DNA from: Ignavibacteria bacterium UBA2373
GTDB taxonomy: Bacteria > Bacteroidota > Ignavibacteria > Kapaibacteriales > UBA961
Direction of reading: 5' to 3'
NCBI GenBank assembly: GCA_002344005.1
Contig: DDTD01000016.1
Location: forward strand, 1 to 42,008
Length of the DNA stretch: 42,008 nt
The notes under the pieces are model-generated. The model was not told the origin of the DNA. It worked only from the letters and a program-made list of their open reading frames with translations, and searched no databases. Position 1 is the stretch's first letter, and each line of letters begins with the position of its first letter. Below, piece by piece: positions 8,481 through 17,400 of the stretch. The translations under genes and the position numbers were made by a program.

Positions 8481-9092
8481 ATGAGCAAACTCTTAGAATC
8501 TGTGACAATTTCAGAACGCTTGAACAAGCAAATTCGGTTTATCATGGAGGTGGATAAACTTAAAACAATACTTCGCCGTAACCATATTACATCACATAGG
8601 CGAGAGAATACCGCAGAGCATAGCTGGCATATAACTTTGTTTGCTTTGATACTTGCCGAGTACTCCAATCATGATATTGACATTCTCAAAGTTTTGAAGA
8701 TGCTCCTTATTCATGATATTGTGGAAATCGACGCGGGTGATACTTTTGTGTATGATACTATTGGAGCACGTGATAAAGCTCAACGTGAACAGGCTGCTGC
8801 CGAGAGAATATTCGGGCTTTTACCCGAAGATCAAAAGAATCAAATGCAGGAACTTTGGCAAGAGTTTGAGCAAAGAGAAACGACAGAATCGCGTTTTGCG
8901 GCTGCATTGGACAGACTCAACCCAATGCTGATGAACGTGTATTCTGATGGAAAAACATGGATTGATCATTCTATTTCTGTTCAACAGGTCTATAATCATA
9001 ATAAACATATAGCCGAAGGTTCACAAGAACTTTGGGATTTTGCGCAACAATTAATAGAATATGCAGCCGAACAACAATTTTTACAACGATAA
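8481..9092 (+). CDS. HD-domain hydrolase, YfbR/HDDC2-like 5'-nucleotidase
   Basis: A 203-residue metal-dependent phosphohydrolase. The HD signature is spread as in YfbR: Arg41-Glu-Asn-x-x-Glu-His47, His78-Asp79 with Glu82 and Asp87 in 'HDIVEIDAGD', and a later Asp in 'AALDRLNP'. Relatives dephosphorylate deoxynucleoside monophosphates. The start ATG has only a weak site (TAGG) upstream. The ABC gene begins 11 bases after the stop, so the two are probably co-transcribed, though no functional link is evident. Confidence 0.82.
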   Translation: MSKLLESVTISERLNKQIRFIMEVDKLKTILRRNHITSHRRENTAEHSWHITLFALILAEYSNHDIDILKVLKMLLIHDIVEIDAGDTFVYDTIGARDKAQREQAAAERIFGLLPEDQKNQMQELWQEFEQRETTESRFAAALDRLNPMLMNVYSDGKTWIDHSISVQQVYNHNKHIAEGSQELWDFAQQLIEYAAEQQFLQR

Positions 9093-9103
9093 CCAGTATT
9101 TTC

Positions 9104-10843
9104 ATGAAAGCATTACGTTTATTATTTCCATATTTACGTCCATATAAAAAAAAGCTCATTTTAGGTCTTGTTTTTATTACTTTATTTAATGTTCTTATTA
9201 CTACTGTACCTTTTGTTGTAAGTGGAATTATTGATAAATTACGCAAATCACCTCCCGATACTGAAAATATACTTTTAGATTTGACAATATTACTTGGATT
9301 AACAGCAATTGCTGGAACATTTCTTTTTCTTACACGACGAACAATAATTGTTAGTTCTCGATTGATTGAATATGATATTCGTAATGATCTCTTAGCCGCA
9401 ATCCAAAAGCAAGAAGCAGCTTTTTTTCAAGAATATCCAACAGGTTCTCTAATGGCATTATGTACAAATGATGTGTCTTCGGTGCGAGAGTTTTTGGGTC
9501 CTGCAATTATGTATTCTGCTAATACACTTACTTCTTTTACATTTGTCTTTTCAGCAATGTTTTCTTTGCATTGGGGATTGGCATTATCTGCGTTAATCCC
9601 TTTACCCTTTATGGCTTATGTCACGTATCGAGTAGGGCAAAAAGTACATGCAGCATTTAAATCAGTTCAGGAAACCTACGGTGAGCTGACTGTTCGATCT
9701 CAAGAATCTATGAGTGGTATCCGTGTTGTAAGAGCATATAGTACAGAAAAATATGAACAAAAAGAATTTGAACTTGTCAGTAAACAATACGCCCAAAAGA
9801 ATATAGCATTATCTAGGATTCAATCTTTAAGTATGCCCGCCATGATGGCACTTATTGGATTATCGAATGTTATTGTTTTAGGTTATGGAGGATATCTCGT
9901 CATTCATGGAGGTTTAACTGAAGGAATCTTGGTACAGTTCTTATTGTATGTCAATAGATTGATTTGGCCTGTTGCAGCCATTGGTTGGGTTACAAATCTT
10001 GTACAAAGAGCAGCAGCCTCTGCCATACGTTTACGTTCGGTTATTTATCGTGAACCGGTATATCATCCAGATTTCCTACAATCTTCGGAATCATTAACGC
10101 CATCAATCGAATTCAAAAATGTTAGTTTTTCGTATCCCGGTTCAATACCTGTATTATACAATATTTCTTTTGTATTACAAGAAGGTAAATCACTTGGTAT
10201 AGTCGGCACAACAGGAAGTGGTAAATCTTCACTCGTATCATTAATTCCGCGATTATATGATGTGACAGAAGGTCAAATATTGATTGGTGGAAAATCTTTG
10301 CAAGAACTACCGCTGTCTCAATTGCGAAATGCAATTTCATTCGTAAACCAAGAACCCTTTTTGTTTTCTATGTCAATTCGGGAAAATATTGCTTTTTCTG
10401 TTTACAATTGCAGCGAAGAAGATATTGTTTCAGCTTCAAAATCAGCACAGTTGCATGATGATGTCATGGCTTTTGACAAGAAATATGATACTTTTGTCGG
10501 TGAACGAGGTATTACATTAAGTGGCGGTCAAAAACAAAGAACAGCATTGGCTCGAGCTATTGTTCGGCAACCACAAATACTCATACTTGATGACAGCTTT
10601 AGTGCAGTTGATACTGTGACAGAAAGTAAAATTCTTCAATCTATGAAAGAGGTTATGAAAAATAGAACAACGATTATTATAGCACATCGCCTAACAAGTG
10701 TTAAGAATTGTGATGAAATAATTGTTCTTGATGAAGGGCGTATAATAGAACATGGTTCACATGAAGCCCTAATTTCCATGAATGGTCTGTACGCTGATAT
10801 GTTTGAACGACAAAAACTGGAAGAAGAATTGCAAATTGGGTAA
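9104..10843 (+). CDS. ABC exporter half-transporter (MdlA/YheI-like)
   Basis: A 579-residue fused membrane and ATPase subunit. Six transmembrane helices form the N-terminal ABC exporter domain. The nucleotide-binding domain has Walker A GTTGSGKS (368-375), signature LSGGQ (472-476) and Walker B ILILDD. Asp497 stands where the catalytic Glu normally is, followed by SFSAVD. This DD variant is characteristic of the degenerate half of heterodimeric exporters such as YheI/BmrC, MdlA and TM287. The start is ATG 9104; a longer in-frame version would lie inside the HD gene. No partner half-transporter is adjacent. It is convergent with the PIG-L gene, nine bases apart. The substrate is unknown (drug or lipid are typical). 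Confidence 0.88.
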   Translation: MKALRLLFPYLRPYKKKLILGLVFITLFNVLITTVPFVVSGIIDKLRKSPPDTENILLDLTILLGLTAIAGTFLFLTRRTIIVSSRLIEYDIRNDLLAAIQKQEAAFFQEYPTGSLMALCTNDVSSVREFLGPAIMYSANTLTSFTFVFSAMFSLHWGLALSALIPLPFMAYVTYRVGQKVHAAFKSVQETYGELTVRSQESMSGIRVVRAYSTEKYEQKEFELVSKQYAQKNIALSRIQSLSMPAMMALIGLSNVIVLGYGGYLVIHGGLTEGILVQFLLYVNRLIWPVAAIGWVTNLVQRAAASAIRLRSVIYREPVYHPDFLQSSESLTPSIEFKNVSFSYPGSIPVLYNISFVLQEGKSLGIVGTTGSGKSSLVSLIPRLYDVTEGQILIGGKSLQELPLSQLRNAISFVNQEPFLFSMSIRENIAFSVYNCSEEDIVSASKSAQLHDDVMAFDKKYDTFVGERGITLSGGQKQRTALARAIVRQPQILILDDSFSAVDTVTESKILQSMKEVMKNRTTIIIAHRLTSVKNCDEIIVLDEGRIIEHGSHEALISMNGLYADMFERQKLEEELQIG

Positions 10844-10852
10844 ACAGCATCA

Positions 10853-11746
10853 TTATCTATATGTTCTTTTTCTAAATACGGGTGTAGTCATGCGAGAAAA
10901 GAAGTCTTTTGTTGTTTCTTTTTTTGCATCATTATTGATTGCGAAAAAGTAAAAGACTTCTTTATCTCCTTGATTCATGAATGTTTGCATTGTGCCTTGA
11001 GATTTATGCTCTGCAATTAACCAATTGACAACAATGTTATAGTTAAGTTTACCATTATACCCAAAAGGTGTTTTCCTGTTAAAGGTAAAAATCGGAGCAT
11101 CCTTCTCAATCTTTGTTATTGGATACGAAGGTAATCCCAAGAATGAATTCGTTAACGTATCTTTATTCATTGCGCCTGATACTCCTAATATAGTAGGGCG
11201 CAAAGCTAGCGGGAGTTGACGTACGGTTTCTATAGCTAATATTGTTGCTGCTTTGTGATGTCCGTGAGTTTGTGGAGTTGGCAATAAACAAAAGATATAA
11301 TCATAATGTTCATTCTGAATTAATAAGCGAAGCGACTTAGTTACAGATGCTGTATCCCATACTAAACGAAGTACGGTATCTGCATCTAATGTATAATAAG
11401 TATCTAATTGATCAAAAAAGATGTAGTTTCTAATACCTACCCACGAACCGCCGGCTTTGAGTTCTTTTTTACGAATATCGGGTAAATATTTCCTTCCTAT
11501 TTTTTCCTCTGTGAGTTCGACACCATAAATTGATTCTGCTAAAGTAGAGTATTTATATCCGGCTTCGCCATTGGTAATCACGGCTAGATCAACAGTCCCA
11601 TTCAATTCTTTAGTAATTTTATATACTGTTGCAGCGCAACCGGATTCATCATCAGGATGCGCATTTATCAATAAAACCTTGGGTGAGTCAGATGCAATAA
11701 GTATCGTATTGAATAGGAAAAAGAAAAAAAATAAGTATGATTTCAT
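10853..11746 (-). CDS. secreted PIG-L/LmbE family deacetylase
   Basis: A 297-residue protein with an N-terminal hydrophobic signal (residues 3-18, very Phe-rich). It carries the zinc-site motif AHPDDE (29-34) and the distal HGHH (161-164), both diagnostic of the LmbE/PIG-L N-acetylglucosaminyl-deacetylase-like family. Members remove N-acyl groups from sugars or sugar conjugates. The signal suggests a periplasmic enzyme, unlike the cytoplasmic BshB/MshB enzymes. It lies eight bases downstream of the permease gene and is probably co-transcribed with it. Whether the permease imports a product released by this enzyme is speculation. Confidence 0.85.
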   Translation of the reverse strand: MKSYLFFFFFLFNTILIASDSPKVLLINAHPDDESGCAATVYKITKELNGTVDLAVITNGEAGYKYSTLAESIYGVELTEEKIGRKYLPDIRKKELKAGGSWVGIRNYIFFDQLDTYYTLDADTVLRLVWDTASVTKSLRLLIQNEHYDYIFCLLPTPQTHGHHKAATILAIETVRQLPLALRPTILGVSGAMNKDTLTNSFLGLPSYPITKIEKDAPIFTFNRKTPFGYNGKLNYNIVVNWLIAEHKSQGTMQTFMNQGDKEVFYFFAINNDAKKETTKDFFSRMTTPVFRKRTYR

Positions 11747-11754
11747 AGTGCTAT

Positions 11755-13086
11755 TTAAGATTTATTGTGAAGAAAACTATAATATACGATAATGCCAAGA
11801 CTTATAGCAATTAATCCACCGTACATAAACTGAGTTCCGGTAGAGAAGAAAACTCCAATCCAAGCGAGTATTGCAATAATTACCGGTAAGGGATAAAGCC
11901 ACATTTTCCAAGGAAATGTTTCTGAGCCATGTTGTTTCTTCCATAAAATCAACCCCACAGCTTGTCCAATAAATTGTACAATAATCCTCATTGCTAAAAT
12001 TGCAGAAATCACATCTTTTAACTTGAACAACAGACTAAAAATAAAACCTATTACTCCTATTGAGATAAGTGATATATAAGGAAATTTTTTTGTTGGATGA
12101 AGTTTTGCAAATATTTTGAAAAAGTTACCATCAAGTGCGGCAGCATAAGGAATACGCGAATAACCTAATAATACTGCATAGAGTGAAGAAAAAGCAATAA
12201 TTAAAATAAGCCCCGTGGCAATGAGAGCAATATCGTGTCCATAGATTTTCTCAAAAAATAAACTTGCAACAAATTTTGATTCTTTTGCTTCTTGCCAAGG
12301 TATGACTCCGACAATGCTGAGATGCATCAAGGAATATAAAAATGCTATACCAATAATTGAAATGAACATACTACGAGGAATATTTGATTCCGGACTTCTA
12401 ATTTCAGCGCCTAAATGACAAACATTGTAATAGCCAAGATAGCTGTACATGGTTTTAACTGTTGCTTGTCCTAAGCCAGCCCAGAAAACCAGTGAAAAAA
12501 TGTCCATTGACTCTTGATTGAATGTGAAAGCCAGATTTGGTGAAAAATTATTAATACCACTTCCTATTAACCATACAATTGTTCCAATGACACATACCCA
12601 TAAAATGACGGAGAGCTTCCCGATACTTTCGATGCGACGATAAAGCAATGCGACAATAATAAGGACTACAGAACCGGCAATCGCTTTTTGTTCCCAAAAG
12701 GAAAAATCATAAAGATACAAAGCATACTCAGAAAACCCAATTGCCCCTGAAGCAAGAACAAGTGGTGCTTGAAACATTGTTTGCCAGATTAACAAGAAAG
12801 AAAGCAGTTTTCCGATGGTAGTATGTTTACCGTAAAGTTCACGAAGAAAAACATAGCTTCCCCCAGCTTGGGGCATCTTTGCACCCAATTCAGACCATAC
12901 AGTTGCATCAAGTAAGGACAGTGTTGCGCCGGCAATCCAAGCGAGTATTGCCTGAGGTCCATTCATGTAACCGATGACAGATGCCAATACAACAAAAGGT
13001 CCAATACCGACCATATCAATCATATTGAGAGCCACTGCTTGCATAAGCCCTAATTTTCTTGGTAGTTGCTGCTCTGATTCTTCCAT
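11755..13086 (-). CDS. APC-family amino acid permease
   Basis: A 443-residue, roughly twelve-helix transporter with the APC opening 'LGLMQAVALNMIDMVGIGPFVVL', where the unwound helix-1 substrate-binding segment reads GIGPF. Family members are cation-coupled symporters or exchangers for amino acids or amines; specificity cannot be read. ATG 13086 is preferred because GGAG sits at proper distance before it. ATG 13098, only a few bases from the predicted transcription start, has no such site. It heads a two-gene unit with the PIG-L deacetylase. Confidence 0.85.
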   Translation of the reverse strand: MEESEQQLPRKLGLMQAVALNMIDMVGIGPFVVLASVIGYMNGPQAILAWIAGATLSLLDATVWSELGAKMPQAGGSYVFLRELYGKHTTIGKLLSFLLIWQTMFQAPLVLASGAIGFSEYALYLYDFSFWEQKAIAGSVVLIIVALLYRRIESIGKLSVILWVCVIGTIVWLIGSGINNFSPNLAFTFNQESMDIFSLVFWAGLGQATVKTMYSYLGYYNVCHLGAEIRSPESNIPRSMFISIIGIAFLYSLMHLSIVGVIPWQEAKESKFVASLFFEKIYGHDIALIATGLILIIAFSSLYAVLLGYSRIPYAAALDGNFFKIFAKLHPTKKFPYISLISIGVIGFIFSLLFKLKDVISAILAMRIIVQFIGQAVGLILWKKQHGSETFPWKMWLYPLPVIIAILAWIGVFFSTGTQFMYGGLIAISLGIIVYYSFLHNKS

Positions 13087-13109
13087 ACTGCTCTCCATTG
13101 ATTCTGTTA

Positions 13110-13117
13110 CAAAAATA
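13110..13117 (-). promoter_or_regulatory. TAnnTTTG -7 box of the permease operon
   Basis: Minus-strand TATTTTTG (13117 to 13110) matches TAnnTTTG exactly. The predicted transcription start near 13103 gives a 17-base leader to ATG 13086. No TTG is found at the -33 distance. Confidence 0.45.
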
Positions 13118-13252
13118 CTTTAGATTTGCAAAATATATGCATAGAATCATAAAATACTGCATTTTTGCGGTCAAATTATGGTTTGGTTTCCGTTTCTCCA
13201 AAGAAAACGGCGTACATCCCAACGTTATATGGGGTATTTGAGGAGTTTTTTC

Positions 13253-13540
13253 ATGCTTAATTATGACAAGCTTGAAACGCAGAATGAAGCGTGGTATGAT
13301 GCTGTCATCCCTTTAGCCGAAGAAATAAACAGTCTATGTTCAAATGTTGTCTTTGAGTCAGATGATGACGATGATGACGATGATGACGACAACGAAATGG
13401 ACTACAATGAAGAATATGGAATTGATGAAGAAGATGAATTCGACGATGAATTCGGAGATGTGGATGAAATAATCGAAGAAGAATTCATCGAAGAGGATTT
13501 CTTCGATGATGAGGATGATTTTCTTGATGATGATATCTAA
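13253..13540 (+). CDS. small, extremely acidic protein of unknown function
   Basis: A 95-residue protein, not recognised as any family. Residues 1-36 are ordinary and probably helical (MLNYDKLETQNEAWYDAVIP onward). From residue 37 almost everything is Asp or Glu, starting with a run of ten Asp encoded by a GAT/GAC triplet repeat (13363-13392) and ending FLDDDI. The start is ATG 13253, with AGGAG seven bases before; an upstream in-frame GTG has no site. A strong hairpin terminator follows directly, so it is a self-contained gene. Acidic tails of this kind can act as nucleic-acid mimics, chaperones or cation binders; none is demonstrated here. Confidence 0.75.
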   Translation: MLNYDKLETQNEAWYDAVIPLAEEINSLCSNVVFESDDDDDDDDDDNEMDYNEEYGIDEEDEFDDEFGDVDEIIEEEFIEEDFFDDEDDFLDDDI

Positions 13541-13546
13541 AAAATA

Positions 13547-13571
13547 AGCCCGCAAAAGCGGGCTTTGTTTT
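13547..13571. terminator. bidirectional terminator between acidic gene and hom
   Basis: AGCCCGC (13547-13553) pairs perfectly with GCGGGCT (13558-13564) over an AAAA loop. It is followed by TTGTTTT on the plus strand and preceded by TAAAAAAT, which reads as a T-run on the minus strand. It serves both convergent genes. Confidence 0.85.
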
Positions 13572-14754
13572 ATCGTTCAGGCATTAGGGCAACAAAAGTA
13601 TTTTTCAGTTCATTGATTGTAGAATTTTTTAATGCTTCAATAGTTGATGAACCTATAATATAGTTATATTCACGTCCTATATATTGCTCATGGATTGAAT
13701 GCAAAGGAATTTTCTCTATGTCAGATGGATTATGATACCTACAATATACATCAATTTCATGATTGAGTGAATAAAGGGGACGTTCGGATTGCGAGAATTT
13801 TTTATATTCATACTGATATTTGTATGTGACAGCCGAAATATCAGATAAAACAGCAGAACCTGTAGGATATGCACCGGCACCTTTACCCATAAAAAACTGT
13901 TTATCAGAGAATGCACCTTCCACTATTACGCCATTATATTCATTGGTGACATGTGACAGTTTATGGTCATTATGTATAAATTGTGGCATTACCCATATAC
14001 CTAATATATCGCCAATTCTACGACAGTGAGCAATGAGTTTGATATCAAGATTTTTTTCTTTTGCATATTGTACATCATGAAGCGAAACATGCGAAATACC
14101 ATAATTGAATATATTATCGGGGTGTACGTAAACGCCAAAGGCATGGGCTGCAATAATGGAAATTTTATATTTTGCATCGTATGCCTCGACATCAAGAAAT
14201 GGATTGCTCTCGGCGAAACCTAATTCTTGAGCTTGAAGTAATGCTGTTGCATAAGAAAGATTATTTTTTAACATATTGGAAAGTATATAGTTTGTTGTCC
14301 CATTAATAATTCCTTCAACAGCGGACATTAAATCATTGTCATAATATTCTTCGAGATTACGAATAATTGGAATACTTGCGCAGCAAGATGCTTCATAAAG
14401 AAAAGAAACATTATGCTTTTTTTGAAGAGTAAACAATTCTTCAAAATGCTCTGCTACCATCTTTTTATTAGCTGTGACAACTGACTTACCATTTGTAATT
14501 GCTTGTTTTACTATATTGTATGCTTCGTCTGCATCATCAATAAGTTCAACCACTAAGTCAATGTCGGGATTGCTGAGAATATCGTTTTTATCATAAGTAA
14601 AGTGTTCCATGGGAAGAGAACGTTGTTTGTTTCTGTTTTTTACACAAATTTTGGATATATCTGCTTTCATTCCGTGTGTTTTATGTAAAACATCATATAA
14701 ACCTTGCCCTACACAGCCAAATCCAAAAACACCTATATTCAATCGTTTGTTCAT
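13570..14754 (-). CDS. hom: homoserine dehydrogenase
   Basis: A 394-residue NAD(P)-dependent enzyme reducing aspartate semialdehyde to homoserine, the branch metabolite for methionine and threonine. It has the N-terminal Rossmann motif GVFGFGCVGQG (8-18), 'VVTANKK', the diagnostic 'GIINGTTNYILSNM' and 'GAGAYPTGSAVLSDI'. The last 75 or so residues form only a short, divergent ACT-like tail, so threonine feedback may be reduced or absent. No aspartokinase is fused. The ATG lies one base after the metX stop. It is the last gene of the osmC-metZ-metX-hom operon and ends at a shared hairpin terminator. Placing hom in this operon suggests this copy serves methionine synthesis. Confidence 0.93.
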   Translation of the reverse strand: MNKRLNIGVFGFGCVGQGLYDVLHKTHGMKADISKICVKNRNKQRSLPMEHFTYDKNDILSNPDIDLVVELIDDADEAYNIVKQAITNGKSVVTANKKMVAEHFEELFTLQKKHNVSFLYEASCCASIPIIRNLEEYYDNDLMSAVEGIINGTTNYILSNMLKNNLSYATALLQAQELGFAESNPFLDVEAYDAKYKISIIAAHAFGVYVHPDNIFNYGISHVSLHDVQYAKEKNLDIKLIAHCRRIGDILGIWVMPQFIHNDHKLSHVTNEYNGVIVEGAFSDKQFFMGKGAGAYPTGSAVLSDISAVTYKYQYEYKKFSQSERPLYSLNHEIDVYCRYHNPSDIEKIPLHSIHEQYIGREYNYIIGSSTIEALKNSTINELKNTFVALMPER

Positions 14755-14755
14755 T

Positions 14756-15787
14756 CTAATAATTCTCTGATAAAAATTGTGAAATAATTGTTGTTAATTG
14801 TGAATATTCGATAAGAAACCCATCGTGACCATAGACAGAAGAAATTATATGAAATCTCGACGAAGGAATATATTTAGCAATAAACTCTTGTTCTCGAATT
14901 GGAAAAAGGAGATCAGAATCAATACCAATAACACATGCTCTTGCAGTAATGCCTCCAAGAGCTGATTCGCAGGAAATTCTATTCCTTCCTACATTGTGTG
15001 AATCCATTGATTTTGTTAAAGAATAATAACAATGCGCATCGAATCGTTGCACCAATTTATCACCTTGATAGCGTTGATATGAATCTGCATTGAAATGCTC
15101 AATCTTATTATCAAAATCTTTTTGGGTTACTTCAAATGTGTTATAATGACGATAGGAAAGCATTGCAATCGCTCTTGCAACTTTTAAACCGTTTTTACAC
15201 TTACCGCATTTAGCTGAATGAAAATCCGGATCTGACTCTAATGCCATACGTTGGGCAGTATTCCATGCAATGCCCCAAGGTGAATGCTGTGCGTTTGTAG
15301 CAATAGGAATAATATTGCGAATAATATCACTTTCCATAATTGCCCACTCAAGGACTTGTTGTCCACCTAATGATCCGCCAATGAGACAATAAATTGAACG
15401 TATCGCTAAATGCTTACGCAAAAGAATATGTGCTTTGACTATATCACGAATAGTAATAAGTGGAAATGATGTATGAGATGGAATCAAAATACTGTCTTTA
15501 ATGCTACAGGGAGATGTCGTGCCATAACAAGAGCCGATAATGTTAGCGCATACGATAAAATATTTTTCAGGATTAAACAATGTATCTGTACCAATCAGAC
15601 CATGCCACCAATCTACACAATGAGAATTGGCAGTTAAGGCATGACAAACCCATATAACATTAGAACCATCTTCAGCAAGCGTACCATATGTATTATACGC
15701 AATGGTTAACTCAAGTAAAATTCCTCCATTTTCAAGGATAAACTGTTTTTTGTGATGATAAAACTGTGCATTTTCAGGCGGTGTCAT
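14756..15787 (-). CDS. metX: homoserine O-acyltransferase (MetX family)
   Basis: A 343-residue alpha/beta hydrolase-fold enzyme that acylates homoserine from acetyl-CoA (or succinyl-CoA). The nucleophile elbow is GGSLGG with Ser139; 'WAIM' and 'NAQHSPWGIAWN' are typical of MetX. The catalytic His is in 'GHDGFLIE' (His321), and an Asp lies in 'IDSDLLFP'. ATG 15787 is chosen because GGAG is eight bases upstream and it overlaps the metZ stop as ATGA, the usual coupling arrangement; ATG 15793 would sit only two bases from GGAG. Acetyl versus succinyl specificity cannot be told by eye; the MetZ neighbour leaves O-succinylhomoserine possible. Confidence 0.93.
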   Translation of the reverse strand: MTPPENAQFYHHKKQFILENGGILLELTIAYNTYGTLAEDGSNVIWVCHALTANSHCVDWWHGLIGTDTLFNPEKYFIVCANIIGSCYGTTSPCSIKDSILIPSHTSFPLITIRDIVKAHILLRKHLAIRSIYCLIGGSLGGQQVLEWAIMESDIIRNIIPIATNAQHSPWGIAWNTAQRMALESDPDFHSAKCGKCKNGLKVARAIAMLSYRHYNTFEVTQKDFDNKIEHFNADSYQRYQGDKLVQRFDAHCYYSLTKSMDSHNVGRNRISCESALGGITARACVIGIDSDLLFPIREQEFIAKYIPSSRFHIISSVYGHDGFLIEYSQLTTIISQFLSENY

Positions 15788-16971
15788 TGACATTTCTCCA
15801 ATGCTTGTTGAATATCGTTGTTAATATCTTCATAATGCTCCAAGCCAACTGAAATTCTTATTAATCCCGGTAATATTCCAACGTGCTGTCGTTCTTCTTC
15901 GGTGAGCTTCGAATGAGTTGTTGAAGCGGGATGCGTTATGATTGTTCGAGTATCACCCAAGTTCGCAGAAAGCGAGCACATTTGTAATTCATCAATAAAT
16001 CTTTTGCCTTTATCAATCCAGCCTTTGATGATACAGGTGACAATCCCGCCGCCTAATTTCATTTGTTTTTTTGCAAGATTATATTGCGGATGTGATAAAG
16101 AAAATGGATAAATCACCCTCTCAATACTCGGATGTTTTTCAAGATATTCAACAACTTTTTCTGCATTCTGACAATGTCGTTCCATTCTAATTGATAGGGT
16201 TTCTAAACTTTTTGATAGAAGCCAAGCATTAAATGGTGACATAGATGGTCCAGAATGACGGGCAAAAAAACGGATTTTCTCAATTATTTCCTTAGAACCA
16301 AGTATTGCTCCACCCAGAACACGTCCTTGCCCATCTATGTATTTAGTAGCGGAGTGAATAATAATATCTGCGCCAAGTAATTTCGGATTTTGTAAATATG
16401 GTGTAGCAAAACAGTTATCAACTATCAGCAAAATTGAGTGTTTACGACATAAATCGGAAAGAAGTGCTAAATCTAAAATTTCCAGACCGGGATTTGAAGG
16501 AGTTTCACAATAAAGAATTTTTGTATTTTCTTGTAAAAGCTGTTCTATCGAATCAATTGAGTCAGATGAAAAATAGGTATGAGATATACCCCATTTAGGA
16601 AATATTTTTGTGAAGAGTGTATGAGTAGAACCAAAGACAGAAGCTGATGAAACAATATGATCACCCGAATGCAATAATCCCATAAATGTTGCAAATACAG
16701 CTGACATTCCGGTTGCAGTTGCTATTCCGTCTTCAGTATGTTCCAAGACACATAATTTATCAATAAACTCTTGGCAGTTCGGATTAGAAAAGCGACTGTA
16801 AATATTTCCTTCAAGCTCTTCGGCAAATATTGATCGCATAGACTCTGCATCATCGAAAGTGAAACTTGATGTAAGAAATAATGGAGCTGAATGTTCCTTA
16901 TGTGAAGTTCTTTCTATTTGTGTTCTTATGGCAAGGGTTTCGGGTTTATGTAAAATCACTTTTTTCTCCAT
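15784..16971 (-). CDS. metZ: O-succinyl/acetylhomoserine sulfhydrylase (Cys/Met PLP enzyme, MetZ-like)
   Basis: A 395-residue PLP enzyme of the gamma-family. It carries the lysine motif 'SATKYIDGQGRVLGG' (Lys210), whose DGQGR wording is typical of MetZ sulfhydrylases rather than cystathionine gamma-synthase. 'YSRFSNPN' and 'TGMSAVFATFM' are also conserved. It makes homocysteine directly from acylhomoserine and sulfide. ATG 16971 gives a conventional N-terminus; ATG 16989 is an alternative. Either start lies within the 3' end of osmC, so the two genes overlap by 26 or 44 bases and are probably translationally coupled. It is the second gene of the attenuated methionine operon. Confidence 0.9.
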   Translation of the reverse strand: MEKKVILHKPETLAIRTQIERTSHKEHSAPLFLTSSFTFDDAESMRSIFAEELEGNIYSRFSNPNCQEFIDKLCVLEHTEDGIATATGMSAVFATFMGLLHSGDHIVSSASVFGSTHTLFTKIFPKWGISHTYFSSDSIDSIEQLLQENTKILYCETPSNPGLEILDLALLSDLCRKHSILLIVDNCFATPYLQNPKLLGADIIIHSATKYIDGQGRVLGGAILGSKEIIEKIRFFARHSGPSMSPFNAWLLSKSLETLSIRMERHCQNAEKVVEYLEKHPSIERVIYPFSLSHPQYNLAKKQMKLGGGIVTCIIKGWIDKGKRFIDELQMCSLSANLGDTRTIITHPASTTHSKLTEEERQHVGILPGLIRISVGLEHYEDINNDIQQALEKCQ

Positions 16972-17389
16972 CCGTAATATTAATACCATTTAACACTATC
17001 TCAGACCATATAACTGCTGTTGGTTCTAATGTTTTCGCCACGGAACAGTATTTTTCGAGTGATAATTGTACGGCTCGAAGAACTTTATCAAGTGGTATAT
17101 CACCTTCAATCGAAAATGTGATAAATATCTCTTTAAATAGTGAAGGAATAATCTCACGTTCACGAGTACCATTCACTGTAATAGTGATATCCGTTGGAAA
17201 ATAATGCTGCTTTTCAAGAATAGAAACAATATCAATACCACTGCACCCCCCGAGTGCTGCGAGCAATAATTGCATTGGTCGTAATCCTTTGGCATTCTCA
17301 TGAACACCATCCATTGATAGAGTTTGACCTTCTTCATTAGATGCAATAAAATGAAAAGGTTCGTTCTGCCTTTTTACTGTTACTATCAT
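16946..17389 (-). CDS. OsmC family protein heading the methionine operon
   Basis: A 147-residue OsmC/Ohr-fold protein with the paired cysteines of the family: Cys49 in 'LGGCSGID' and Cys115 in 'EKYCSVAKT'. OsmC proteins use these to reduce organic or sulfur hydroperoxides and persulfides. It has an excellent GGAGGT site six bases or so before ATG 17389, and that site follows directly on the U-tract of the leader terminator. It overlaps metZ and is clearly in the same operon. A role in handling sulfane sulfur or sulfide for the neighbouring sulfhydrylase is an attractive inference, not shown. Confidence 0.88.
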   Translation of the reverse strand: MIVTVKRQNEPFHFIASNEEGQTLSMDGVHENAKGLRPMQLLLAALGGCSGIDIVSILEKQHYFPTDITITVNGTREREIIPSLFKEIFITFSIEGDIPLDKVLRAVQLSLEKYCSVAKTLEPTAVIWSEIVLNGINITDGEKSDFT

Positions 17390-17400
17390 TCTACCTCCAC

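Noticed and set aside
9032..9103. In-frame N-terminal extension of the ABC exporter
   Set aside because: It lies inside the HD-domain gene and adds residues not typical of ABC exporters; ATG 9104 starts the usual cytoplasmic segment before helix 1.
13363..13392. Asp10 triplet repeat as an assembly artefact
   Set aside because: The frame stays open and strongly acidic for another 150 bases and is bounded by a good ribosome binding site and a terminator.
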